Shown: in pieces, positions 22,183 through 33,409 of the stretch | Position numbering within the stretch: position 1 is the first letter of the stretch | Layout of the letters: every line of letters starts with the position of its first letter | Assembly: GCA_030549175.1 (NCBI GenBank) | Contig: JAUKUA010000003.1 | Location: forward strand, 3,720,001 to 3,784,000 | Direction: 5' to 3' | Length of the DNA stretch: 64,000 nucleotides | DNA from: Lasiosphaeris hirsuta | Taxonomy: Eukaryota > Ascomycota > Sordariomycetes > Sordariales > Lasiosphaeriaceae | Notes under the pieces: model-generated | The model's input: the letters and a program-made list of their open reading frames with translations, nothing else | Databases searched by the model: none | What the model was told of the DNA's origin: nothing | Made by a program: the position numbers and the translations under genes

Positions 22183-25100
22183 TGTATCGATGTTTTCCCA
22201 GTCGTCGGCGTGGATATTTCAACTACAAGCGCAGCGAAGGCGAGCTCGCGTTATGACACCGACATCCGCACACTATGTAGACGGGACCCAGAAGCTGGAA
22301 TAGGGCCAGAGCGATGGTGAGAAATCGTGGAGACTCCAGAAAGTCAATTGCACGTCGTCTAGGGTTGGATCGGCCCGTCGCACAAGTCGATGTGGGTGCC
22401 GGGACAATGGAGAATCGCGGGGATCGAATAGCACTAGGTGTCCCCCAATGGTGTTCCACGGCGGCAGAGCAAGAACAATTCCAAGCAATGCGATGCCCGA
22501 ATCAAATTCCCTCGAAAATCGCCGGTGATGCTGTTTGTTGATGGGAACGATGGTCTAGGTCGAGGTTGAAATTGATGGGCATGTGGGAGTTGCGAGTTGC
22601 AGCGGGAACGGGAACGAGGGAAAAGGTCGCAGAAGGGGGACGATCGACCTGGGACGGGAGGGAAGGGGAGCAGGGAAATGCGAAATAAGGAGAACGGAGC
22701 TGACATGCATGGACAGATGGGGTGGACCGGGGTTGACCAACCCAGGAGAGACAAAACGGCTCCCTTACCGTTTGACGTTTTGGGTGGGGATGGGACTCAG
22801 AGGGAGAGTCCGCCGGCGCCGGATGGCTTGGCCACCTCTTTCCACGAAACACAGCACCAGGCGATGGCGCGGAAAACGGCTCACAGTTAGGTTGTACGTA
22901 TCTCACTTGTAGGTCGCGATTCCATGGCAGAGCGCCCTTTCAGTGATAATACAGTGTGCAAAATCACAGCTAGTCCTCCCACTGTTCCCGATTTGAGCTG
23001 TTGTCGTGACTGATTCGTGGCTTTCCGACAAATCTAGACCAAGTATCAAGAGCGAACGCATTCCAGCCAAAAGGAAGCACTGTGGGCAGCGAATAAATGG
23101 GACTCGCTTGGCTTTACAACCTGGCCCGATGCCGTCGCCTTGGCCCGATGACTAGCGAAACGGAGAGACGGCCTCCCACTCCCGTCGCAGCAGGCAGCTG
23201 ATGTTGATGCAATTGCTCTAGCCTCCGTCGCAGTTTTGGCAAAGCTGGGACGGTGCTGCAGCCATAAAGCCAGCAAGTGGGCGGAGCGAGGAGGAGGACT
23301 TGGTGGAGTGGAGGTGAAGTTGCTTCTGGTCATGTAGCCCTCAGGGACAAATGCCAGCTTGATCCCATTTTGAGGGAACAGACGCTATAGCGTGTGACTG
23401 CCGTGACAACGTCTCCTTCTGCGTTGTGGCACGATGCATGGTTCCCGTGCTGGGGAAAAGATCGGCAAGGAGAGATCTGGTGAAAAGAAATCATACTGCG
23501 GGCGGCAAGGAACCCGTTCAGACGGTCATGGTTATTATGTCTGGGCTTTTGGCGCCTGCTGAGGCTCAAATCCGTTCTCGCTGGCTGGGCTGGGTGCAAA
23601 AAGCAAACCAGCCCAACTATTGATTTCAGTCAAATTAACAAGGCCAATTCCGCTGTCCTCCAGTTCCGCCTGTGTTTTGCATCACCGAGCGCGGAGCTGA
23701 GTTCCGAAGTCTCAGTTCAACAGCATTCCAGCCTTCCAGCGCTTGTCGAGGCTGATGCTGCCTGGTGTGGTCAGACTGTGCAAAACGTATCTTGGAAAAA
23801 CGGTACCAGCAATGCTCACATTGCCGTTTCCTTTGGATCCCTGAAGTCCCGGCAGACGAAAACCAGCACTCCCTGAAAGAGGGTTGGAGGCGCGCCAATC
23901 GAAGCATGCATTACACAATTTTAATACATCATGCACACCAGGCTCGCTTGCATTGCAACGTGCCTCCCAGCGGCGTCCGTTCTCGACAATCTCCAAACCC
24001 GCGGCCTCGTTCATGCGACCAGCAATTGGGTTTGCTATTAACCCCTTGCATTCATCTCAAGAGCCAAACAACACCGGTCGAAACTTTACATTCGTGGGTC
24101 ATTCGAAGCACGCTAGAACTCGTATATCTTGTTTCATGCAACTGTTAGCCAAACATACCTAACTGAGGGCATGCCGCGGCTGCTCCTTTCCTTCAACTTA
24201 TGCGACCGCACATTTTCGTGTCTTAGCTCAGCAACGGCCACACCCTCACACGGCACCCCGACACCCACCGAACCCAACCACCCCCCCTTTCCCTCTGTTG
24301 GAGCCTGGCGCGGGAACACCAAGTCCCCATATTCCTGGTTATCCTACAATTGACCTCGATGCACGCAACCGATTCATGATTAGGGCGTGTTCTTCTTTCC
24401 TGGATGGCTCACTCGAAAGGATTTCGAGTCCAGCGCTCAAAAGTGTTGGTTCTTTTTCGCTCGGAATGGTCCGACGGCGCAAATTTTCAGTCGTCAGTTC
24501 TCGCTGTGCTGCGCGATGGAGCGTCGTGTTTGTGCTCAAGTTGCCCGTACTTTCCCCCACGAGTGACACCGCCAATCCCGTCCCAATGCGCCGGCACACC
24601 GATGAGGTGGCTTTGCCAGCGCCCCCCGACAAGCCGTTGTTGTCAAAACCTGTCGCTGCTCCGTTTTGGAATGTCACCGTTGACAACCGAACAAGAAACC
24701 ACGCTAGCTATTTATTACGGAACACAGGCCAGAATGCGGAGAACTCCAAGATCTCTCAGTGGACGCCATTCTCTGTCTCAGGCCCTCTCCTATCCACAGT
24801 CGGTCCGAAAAGGCTATCACTTCTCTGGACAGCCACGGGCACGCAGTTGCAGCGCAAAACCCCGAATCTCCCCCTGAGAAAAGCCCTATTGCCTTGGCTT
24901 CCAGGCGCTGCCGAAGGATGTTTATCATAGATTCCCCAGTGTGCTGATAAGTCGGGGCGCATTCAGGATCGAGATCGCTTGCGTCCGAGGCCGGGCGCTC
25001 CATTAGCACAGGCACCGAACAGCAGCTCGCTGCGACAAGGCTCTAGACGCACGCCCTGTCGCAAAGAGCCACCTGCCGGGCCTACCGGGTATGATGGGAT

Positions 25101-26397
25101 GATGGAATGATGGGACTCGGGAGGAGCGTCCGATCCAGAACTGGGAATCATCTTTGACACAGCCTCAAAGCTGTGAGCTACAAAGAGTGACTAAGGCAAC
25201 ACGCGACTCCACGGGCAGTCGCCTCTCCATTTCTCTTGCGCTTCGGATATGTCATATTAAAGGGTCCGTTCCTCGTGTAGGCTTGATCTCGCGCTTGTAA
25301 AGACATTGAATCGCCGCCCCGACATCATCCCTGGCGTCTAGGAGGGAAAGGAGGGTCTCGGGGTCCTCCTTTTGGAGCCTTCCCCAGACCTCCATTTCGG
25401 GTGATTGCGGGGTGCGATGTGGAATCACCCAATGTTGGGGAAGCAATCATCGCCTTGCTCCCTTACGCCGTTTCCGCGCGCCCGCAAAGCAAAAGCGGTC
25501 TCCTCCACCCCCGCAGAACCAACCGCCAAATCAGTCCCGTAGGTCCGCACTGCCAGGCAGGCTTCTTGACATGTTGGAATAGAGCCGATGTGCATGAAGA
25601 AAATGTCGCCGAACCTTCTTTCTCCGCACGCCGCGACTCCAAAATGCTGCTCTAGTAGCACTTGAACTAAGTTATGTGCTTGTTAACTCGGCAGCACCAG
25701 TCTCGATTCCCGTTGTCGTGGCTGGCGATCGGTCCGAAGGTTTCGACCTAGTAGGGCTCTCCTCAGGCTACCCAACGCTCCGCCTTTTGACTCTCATGCA
25801 GGTCATCGTCCCCCACAACAGCGGTCGATGTCTGAGAAGGGCCTATCGACGAGGCATTATCAGATCAGATCGGCCTATCAGCCCTGATATCAAATCCATG
25901 CCCTGAATAGATGCACCCAAGAGGCCGAGAAAGACGACAGGCGTATCGATGCCTGAAGGGAGAGATATGCCTTGTAGGCGTCCACGGGTTCGTTATTGTA
26001 TTACCAAGGCTCTGCCCGGCTCCGCGCCGGGCGAGCGAGTCGGTCCTTTCAGTGCATCCCAGGCATGTCGAGGAGGTTCGATTCATTAGACCGCGATGCA
26101 TGAGGCTGGCGATATCACGACGCGAGCCACTTTTGCGTCATACAGTAGTATCCCAGGGCAGCAGTTATGTGGTCGCTTAGATCCCTCCTGTAAATGAGCG
26201 CCATCTCGGTCGGCTCACCAGGTAAAGGAGGCTTCATACGGTAAGCTTGAGGATTATTCTCAAGTCCATGCGTTACACCTAGGCATTCGGCAAGCAGAAA
26301 CACTTCGCACGTGACTTAGAAATAAGACTGGTTTCCTGCCCTCGCAAATATGTAGGAAGTAATCCCCAAAAACGCCTAGGCAATGTCCTCACTGCAA
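22183..26397. other. Gene-poor region, 4.2 kb
   Basis: No gene could be supported. The left 700 nt is the upstream region of the Zn2Cys6 gene. Frames of up to 210 codons exist near 24298-24930, but they overlap other open frames on both strands and have no family resemblance. A short protein-like minus-strand stretch at 25252-25420 is listed in the findings. Confidence 0.45.
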
Positions 26398-27469
26398 TTA
26401 CAAGTCGTCACTGCTCGCATGTCTCCGTTTCGGGAGGTACCGCACCCAGGGGGAACAGTTGCCTGCGTCCCCTTCTCTCCCAAACCCCTGGGCAGGCACA
26501 AACTCACCCGTCTGCAAGCTCCCCTTGACAAAGTAAACATACCACGCTTCGTGGAGGATGTCCTTGGCGCTGCCGCGACTGCCGAGACACCGTAGAACTA
26601 CCCTCCCGCCGCTGAACCTCTGTAGAGCGGCCTGAATGTCAACCAGAGGGTAGTGACGGCGAGCGTGCGGCACAATGCCGGCCTTTTCGAGTGCCGTATA
26701 GGTGTCGAGGACCCGGAAAAGGGCCGATGCTCTGGTAAAGTAGTCTACGACTTCGACGCCGGGACTATGCAGCTCACCGTAGCATGCTGGTGACAGCGTG
26801 TTGATGCAAGTTGCGTGCTTGTTGAACTCGTGCTCCCAGAGTCGAGAGTTGGGTCCCCTGACAAGATCACTCTACCGTCAGTTCTATGGCGCTCTGCCTT
26901 TATCGTCCAGAGCCACTCACGACGCGGCAAGCCAGTAGCGGTCCATGAACTGCAGAAGTTCGTGCTGACCGTAGTGCTCGAGGACGGCCGTGATGTTGTT
27001 GAAGTGAGGTGTCATACGGCAATATTGGTCGTAGGTGCCATCGCATAGGTCGGGCCTGGTTCAAATAAGCAGTCAGGCGTCAGCAATGCAGGTCTCCCCA
27101 GCTTCCAGCCCCTATTGCTGCTGATGGTGGCGTCTTTAAATTGGGCAATACTTCACGCTCACCATCAACCAGCAACAAAACGTACCATAGCCCATGTAAG
27201 GTCCAATCATCCTCGGCACCACTGGCGTGTGCTTGTTGGTCCCAGAACTGTGTCAACAATATTCGCCCACCAGGGGATACGAAGCAGCACGAGTCGCCGG
27301 TTATGGGAGTGCTGTTATGGCAGCTCAATGGGCCATCAAGAGGGCAAGAAGGCGCAGTGCTGAGAGGTTCATAGAATAGTGGGACATCGCTCGCCAGTTG
27401 TGGGCTGCCAGCGATTTGTGAAAATAGGGCACCTGCGCGGGAGAGGATCGATCGCAGCGAGGTTGCCAT
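26398..27469 (-). CDS. Ribonuclease T2
   Basis: Three exons, 27469..27186, 27055..26921 and 26857..26398, with introns of 130 and 63 nt, give 292 residues. Both active-site boxes are intact. CAS I is WTLHGLWPDLC at about residues 89-99, whose Trp codon is split by intron 1. CAS II is EHEFNKHATC at about 148-157, just after intron 2. These hold the catalytic histidines and Glu/Lys. Cysteines typical of the fold flank both (CHNST, CCF, LCDGTYDQYC). The enzyme is an acid endoribonuclease cutting single-stranded RNA via 2',3'-cyclic phosphates; fungal members are secreted or vacuolar. The N-terminus (MATSLRSILSRAGALFSQIAG) is only a weak signal-peptide candidate, so export is likely but not proven. 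Confidence 0.9.
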
Positions 27470-28184
27470 GGTTGCGCTGTTGTGTGCGGCGGCTCAACCC
27501 GAAGACTGTCATCAATATGTGATGTCTGCGAGACGTCCACAGACGGATGTCGTTGATTGACGATTAATAGGGAGGCAACGTACTCAAGGTAGCTTTAGGT
27601 TGGCAGTGCCTTTAGGTTCGACATGGGCTACTGGGCGGCAGACAAACAGGTCTGGGAACCCTGACGCCCCTGCGTAAGGCTGAGACTCTGATAGCTGGGG
27701 ACAGGTCCCTGATTGGGCCGGCGTATCTGGGGCCCCGCTCAATTTTTCGGCAAGTCGGGTCGATACCCTGGCTGAGATCCATTTATGTCCGCGAAAGTTA
27801 AGTGGATATTGGATGACTCCGAGTCTTTGACACCCATGTTCAGGAACGAACGGAAGTATCATCTCGCTCTCTGCAACGGTTTGTTTTTGGGCGAGAATCT
27901 CGACGCATCCCCATCAGTTTAATAAAAGGATATATCCATGTATACCAACGACAATCTGAATGTAACAACACCGCCCTGAATACCCTAGACTTTCAATGGA
28001 ACCTTTCTGACGGGCCAGAATTTGGGATGCGGTTAGGTGGCCTGTACTCAAGCGAGTACGTAGATTTCAGCGTCCAGTATCTAACAGTAGATACAATCTG
28101 TATAGGTTCAAATAACGCGCCCAGGAGTGCAACACGAAATAGACAAGGGATCACTCCCTGCCAAGCACAATCTCGTTAGGAATA
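27470..28184. other. Divergent intergenic region
   Basis: Spacer between RNase T2 (minus) and the broken esterase (plus). No coding signal recognised. AT-rich patches lie near 27915-27990. Confidence 0.5.
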
Positions 28185-29100
28185 ATGTCTCCTCCCACCC
28201 CTCTCCGTACCGCAAAAACAGACCTTCATCCTCCTCCACGGCCGGGGTTCCAGCGCGACTAAATCCGGGCTAGCACTCCTCTCATCCACCTTCACCCACG
28301 ACAGCAACTCAACCTCCACGCTCCGGAGCACCTTCCCGCACGCCAAGTTCGTCTTTCCCACCACCACCTGCAGCCGTGCGACTCTCTACAAGCGCAGCAT
28401 CATCCACCAGTGGTTCGATAGCTGGGATCTCACCCCTCGGAATGAACGCGAAGCGCACGCACGCGAGTGGTTGATGATCGACGGTCTCCAGTTGACGACG
28501 GCATATCTCCGTGTTCTGTTGTGGCAGGAGGTCGCCCTTGTCCCGGGCGGGGCCGAGAGCGTTGTCCTCTATGGCCTTAGTCGGGGATGCGCAGCGAGCT
28601 TGATGACGATGTTGTTGTGGGATGGTGAGTCCCTCGCGGGTGTGGTTGGCATGTGTGGATGGTTACCATTTGCTGATGGGATGGTTGGGGTTATTGCGAG
28701 CTCGGGCGATGGGAAGGGCGGTCGGTGGGAGGGCTGTTTTGACCGAATTTGATCATGAAGCTAAAGGCGAGGAGGCGACGGCGGATACTTTCCAGGCCGT
28801 AGATCGTGCTATTGCGGCCATTCGATATCTACACGAGAGACTAGAGCTGGATGGTGAATCGCCCCAGCCCATAACACGCCCGCTGTCTCTCTCTCCACGC
28901 CACTGTTCCTGGGGCATGGAAGTGAGGATGACAGGGTTCCTCTACAATCCGGTTCAGGTTCAGCGGCGTGTTTGAAGGCCATGGGCGTCAAGGTCTCGTG
29001 GGACGAATATCAAGGGTTGGGACATTGGTATTCTGGTGGCATGCTCGCGGACATCGCACCTTTTCTACAGAACAGCAAGGACTGGACGGCAGAGGTGTGA
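28185..29100 (+). pseudogene. Broken acyl-protein thioesterase/carboxylesterase-like alpha/beta hydrolase
   Basis: The parts of one hydrolase lie in order but in different frames. From 28222 a frame reads TFILLHGRGSSATKSG and continues to the nucleophile elbow VVLYGLSRGCAAS (Ser in GLSRG), then stops near 28752. A second frame, about 28740-28890, carries DTFQAVDRAIAAIRYLHERL. The first frame resumes at 28897 with TPLFLGHGSEDDRVPL (catalytic Asp region) and GLGHWYSGGML (catalytic His), ending at 29100. The ATG at 28185 is in yet another frame, and the esterase frame has TAA just upstream, so no ATG-started frame reaches TFILLHG. The second shift lies in a CT repeat near 28884-28895. Catalytic residues survive, so decay is recent, or sequencing errors or unseen introns contribute. 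Confidence 0.72.
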
Positions 29101-29234
29101 TGGGATCGATTACCATTACCGATTGAAGCTGCTATATAGGCTACTCGACTGAGCCCCTCCCCTTTTCCTTGTTCGAACTCAACACTGGCCCTCCCACTCT
29201 AACAATGATAAGCAGCCATGCAGTCGCCATCTCT

Positions 29235-29728
29235 TCACAGACCACAGTTGCTGATGGGGACCTGGTAAACATCGGCCTGGATCCGGCCCAAGTGCACAGC
29301 GTTGCCATCTGTGAGATCCTCCATAGCTTCAAGACCGAGGTTCAGACCGTCTTCGGTGTGGTCAATGGCGAGGACGTAAATTGTCTTGTCATTGTATGTG
29401 GCCGACCAGCAAGTGCCGCAGTTGACAGAGTTCCAGTCCTCGACTGCCTCCGCGCCGCCAATGTACGGGAATCGTGTGATGTCGCCCTGCTTGCTCCAGC
29501 CATAGTTCTTGATGAGCCCATTGGGACCGTCCGAGCAGGCGACAAACTCCATGGTACGGCCGGAATCGTCGTATCCAATGTCATAGGTCACTGGGAGAGA
29601 AAAATAGGTTAGCAGTGCTCCTGTTGAAGTTGCCAATCATCGTGTATGCTGCAGGAAGACACACCGAGGGTTGCAACAGTTGTAAGTGCAAAGGAGAGCA
29701 TGGTTGCGAGGGTCTTGAAGGAATACAT
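29235..29728 (-). CDS. Cerato-platanin family secreted protein
   Basis: Exons 29728..29665 and 29590..29235, with a 74-nt intron (GTGTGT ... TCTCCCAG), give 139 residues, the standard size. The first 20 residues, MYSFKTLATMLSFALTTVAT, form a clear signal peptide. The mature part starts near VTYDIGYDD, which is the usual mature start, and contains the family marks CSDGPNGL, FPYIGG, CGTCW, YVLAIDH, NLGLEAM and the closing NCGL with four conserved cysteines. Members are small secreted, expansin-like, chitin-binding proteins found in the culture fluid and cell wall, and plants sense many of them. Read without the intron, the second exon would give a false N-terminus starting MATSTGALL. Confidence 0.93.
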
Positions 29729-31211
29729 GGTGAATCGACAGTGTTGTGGGACAGTAAGCCGAAACGGGGTTGCAGGCTCGGTGTCTGTCTGACTGGGATG
29801 TCTTGGTGCTGATGTGTGTTTTGAATGCTTTCAAGTTGGGTTGTTGGAAAAATGGGATAGAATTGTTGCTGTTGACAATGGTGAAGAGAGCAGACTGGAG
29901 AAGGGGGGCGGAAGGCCGTTTTATTTCTCCCACGAAGCTTACCTCCTTCCAGCAAAGTAACAGCTACGTACCTTCTCGGGTTGATCTGCACAGGTGGAAG
30001 GAGTTGGAGGAGGATCATGGTGGATCGCGCCCTGCGCCCGTCAACCTCTGCCAGGCCTGACTTGCTATGCATCGAAGGCCGTTTGTCTTTGTTGTAGGCA
30101 GCTTCAAGTCGTCTCCTTCCTCACAAGTGGGATCATAAGGTCAGACAGGAGCCCGAGCGCAGCCCCAGCGCTTCCCTCTTCGTCCATTGAACTTACTACA
30201 TTGAACAGTGAACACCATCGGATCAAGTAAGGCGCTACCTCAGAAAACAGAGGAATTGCCAATATTCTTGCCACCGCCTCTGCAGCGCGGCTACAGTGAT
30301 GTCTCTGCGGATCTCAGTGCCGGTATTCGACACTGGACTGCGAGCGACCGACAGTCAAAACCACTATCTGGGCCTCTGAAAAAGTACCAACCATTAGAAG
30401 TCAAGGGTTTCTGTGACCACGGGTGGGATATGAGGGATGGATTCAAACCCCAACATCAGGTCACTGATCGGTTCGATTCTCGAGGGTTAGTTGCTGTGCT
30501 GCTGGAGATGCTGTTCGCGGGTAACATTGGAGGAAGGAGTAAATAGTCACTTGGGAGTGCAAACCCATCAGCGCTTGGCTTAACCCAAATTATCGTTTCA
30601 CATGGATCGGAAATCAGGCCACCTCCCTCACATGTGACATGGACCATCGTTCCTAGCGACAGCGGGCACTCGCAACCCAAGCAATTCCGAGAGGCAGCTG
30701 TATGTGAGTTGGAGTATCGCCCCCGCAAGTACCCATTTGGACAATGAACTCGATGTGTGGTATATTTCCAAACTGGCCCGGCATGCCCTTGAGCCAGATT
30801 CGAAATGTGACAGAGCAAGGAGACACCCTCAAATACGCAAACCGAAAACACGACCTCATATTCCTCTCCAGGCACATTGTAGCACCTGCGGACCGGATGC
30901 CTTCGATTCTCCACGGACAGTCTGGCTACAACCGCCCAATATATCCCCCGGCCTACATATATAATCGCCGACTCCGTGATCTGCATCCAAAGAAGATGTC
31001 TACCGCGCTCAAGTCTCTATAGTACTCTACCACCACCAGTACCCTCAACTCTTATGCGACCGTCGTGCTAACCACAGCCAAGGAAACACAAAGAAAGCAC
31101 CAATAATCCATGCGACGCTGGTACGAATGAGCGTGCTTTAAAAAAGATACCTGGCAATTGTAAACCCGAGGACTAAAGAAACAGTTGGATTTCCCGAGGC
31201 TGACCGAAATG
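29729..31211. other. Intergenic region with an unassigned ORF
   Basis: The first few hundred bases are the cerato-platanin upstream region. A minus-strand frame at 30456-30986 is listed separately with low confidence. Nothing else recognised. Confidence 0.45.
30456..30986 (-). CDS. Possible small cysteine-containing protein, unrecognised
   Basis: A 176-codon frame with an ATG start and nine cysteines. A hydrophobic stretch (IIYVGRGIYWAVVARLSV) is near the start, preceded by a TATA-like acatatataa at about 30955. It could be a secreted protein, but no known domain is recognised, no splice partner is needed or seen, and overlapping frames on both strands are similarly open. I regard it as more likely chance than real. 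Confidence 0.2.
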   Translation of the reverse strand: MQITESAIIYVGRGIYWAVVARLSVENRRHPVRRCYNVPGEEYEVVFSVCVFEGVSLLCHISNLAQGHAGPVWKYTTHRVHCPNGYLRGRYSNSHTAASRNCLGCECPLSLGTMVHVTCEGGGLISDPCETIIWVKPSADGFALPSDYLLLPPMLPANSISSSTATNPRESNRSVT

Positions 31212-32054
31212 CTATATCAGGCCATCGTTGATAGCCATCATCTCGAGGTCGCGACAGGCCTTCCTGATCTTGCCTGTCACAACTCCCAGATGCTCGTCGG
31301 AGACAAAAATGTTGAAGTGATGCCCGGGGATATCGAAGACGTCGGTGATCAGATCTGGCCGGTAATTTCCCCAGCCAAGTAGACGATCGTCACGATAGCC
31401 GTCCACTCGGCTCACGCCGTCTCCGTTAACGGGAACCGCTTCCTCAGCGCGGAGCAAAATGACCGGCGGCGGCCCGGCATTACCAGTACTTGTGGTCGCA
31501 GTGCGAAGAGCGTGTACGTCCTCAGCCGCAGAATCCTCGTCCCCCCAGTTTGGAAGCGACCATTTGCGCACCATCTTGCTCGACTCGGCGAAGCAGTGAG
31601 TGACCTTCTCGCGAGTCTCCTGGCGGGTGTAGGGGCTCCACTCAACAACGTGCTGGGTAATGGGGAGCACCGGACTTGGTAGGGAGCGGGGGTAGACCGA
31701 GTCTATCATAATAATGCCCAGCAAGTTGATGGATGGATCATCGACGAGGATACGAGCGACCTCGAGCGACAACAGACCGCCGAGCGACCAGCCGCCAATG
31801 ATCAGCTTGCCGCGGGGTATGACCGACTTTATGAGCTTTGCGTAGTGACGCGCCATCTCGGGGAGGCCGCCTTCCCATGTTGCACCCGAGTGGTAGTGGG
31901 GATTGGAAATGCCATAAAGCGGTCGGTCGATGTTGCCGAGGCAATGGTAGCTGAAGATGGTGCCGCCACCGTCGTGAATGAGAACGAGTGGCGCTATCTT
32001 GACCCATGGCGCGAGCTGAGGGTCCTGGATGAGGTCTGGGTTATTGTCGAACAT
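31212..32054 (-). CDS. Stand-alone thioesterase (alpha/beta hydrolase, PKS/NRPS TE-like)
   Basis: From the Met at 32054 the protein has 280 residues; the frame is open upstream to 32318, but that part is Ser/His/Pro-rich and unlike the family. The core shows PLVLIHDGGGTIFSYHCLG at the start, the nucleophile motif GGWSLGG (Ser within GWSLG), Asp in IIMIDSVYPR, and the closing His in DIPGHHFNIF. This is the thioesterase-domain fold found at the end of polyketide and peptide synthetases or as a free editing enzyme. Free fungal copies often sit in secondary-metabolite clusters. The FAD monooxygenase and P450 nearby support such a role, but no synthase is seen in the window. Confidence 0.85.
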   Translation of the reverse strand: MFDNNPDLIQDPQLAPWVKIAPLVLIHDGGGTIFSYHCLGNIDRPLYGISNPHYHSGATWEGGLPEMARHYAKLIKSVIPRGKLIIGGWSLGGLLSLEVARILVDDPSINLLGIIMIDSVYPRSLPSPVLPITQHVVEWSPYTRQETREKVTHCFAESSKMVRKWSLPNWGDEDSAAEDVHALRTATTSTGNAGPPPVILLRAEEAVPVNGDGVSRVDGYRDDRLLGWGNYRPDLITDVFDIPGHHFNIFVSDEHLGVVTGKIRKACRDLEMMAINDGLI

Positions 32055-33409
32055 GATGTCGACAAGCAGGTCGAGTGTGCAATGGAACTGAAAGGCACGT
32101 GTTCCAATCTGGACTGCGGTGGCAGTGAGAAGGTTGTGACGGTGAGAAGAGCAGGAAATGTGAGGTGGTAGGTAGGAAAACTGAGGTGGTTCTCGACGAA
32201 AGACCTTATACCAGAGGACCGATTTGTGCAATGGGCTCCCAGCTCCTAGCGAAGTGGGGGGTCTGAGGGCGTAGAAATGGCGAGAAAGGGAAAGAGGTTT
32301 GCTCTTAGGTGCCCCCAAGGGTGCCTGTGTGCCCGTGTGAGTTGATCGACGTAATATCGTGGGTGGCCAAGAGGAAGCCGAGCGCCAGTCTTAGAAGGAA
32401 CGACAAGAAAGATGTCAGTTATGGCCCGAGCAGGCCCAGGACGATATAGCTGACAAACGTAGCTCAGCCAGATTGAGGATTGCGAAACACGGCAAAATTG
32501 CTGATATGTGGGCCGTTACCACATGTATTGAGCAATTGCTTACTCGAGCGATTGCTGCGGCCGGAAAGAGAGATATGGGGGAGTTGTCAGAGAGGAGCGG
32601 AAGGTCGCTGAAGCTGGCTGGTTGTGGGGAGGAAATGGCAAGTGCTGCGCCGCGCCAAGAAATTGTGTCTCGTCTTCCCTCGACTACCCAAAGCTCCATT
32701 CCCAATACCGACTTGTGGTTTCGTGATCAGTTCGGGTCAAGTGTGTCAGATTGGCCCACAATGGACGTGAAATGCGTCAGACAGGATAAAAGGCATTTAT
32801 ACTTGTCGTACCGCCTCTGATGTGGTGCTCCGCAGTATATATAATCTAGTTTCAGCGTCTTGTCGGCTCTCATGTCCCACAAAAGTCATGTCAGGAGTAT
32901 CAGCGGGAAGTCCCGGCCCCGGGTTCGCAGGGGTGGTTACCGTATATCAACTCCGCCGGCCGGGCCTCCTGGACCCTGGAAACATCGATTGTGAAAACGA
33001 TACCAGGCTGTCAACTAGGCCGCGAAGTCACCTTGTATGTGCGGAAAGCGACACGTAGAATGTGCGACCGAGATTTTGCCATTTTTTCTTCTTCATATTT
33101 AATGTTTAATACAAAAGGGGCAAAAAATTCCGGACCTCAATATGTCCCCAAGTCACTGTTGATTCTTTGTCCCCCCTGCCACTGAACTTATTTAATGCGG
33201 GATGAGAGAGTGTGGGTGGTTTCGTTGCCTCCTGCAATCCCACGCGTCCTTTGACACGCGGTCAAGAACCCAAAACATCAGACCGACAACTCAAATACAG
33301 AAAGATGGGATGGACGAAGACGCACAGCAAAAGCTGAACGATACCGAGGAAAGTGCCCGTCAGGGCACATGCTAGTTTCGCTAAGCCCTGGGTAACACCG
33401 GCATACCTC
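32055..33409. other. Intergenic, no gene recognised
   Basis: About 1.35 kb between the thioesterase and the 3' end of the FAD monooxygenase. Open frames up to 115 codons lack any family likeness. Confidence 0.5.

Noticed and set aside
24298..24930. A 210-codon plus-strand frame and overlapping frames on both strands
   Set aside because: Three overlapping frames are open at once, which is typical of chance in GC-balanced DNA. No domain, no splice signals that improve any of them.
30460..30490. tRNA-like GGTTCGATTC sequence
   Set aside because: The upstream 60 nt do not fold into D and anticodon arms and no acceptor stem pairs. The same holds for ggttcgattc near 26070.
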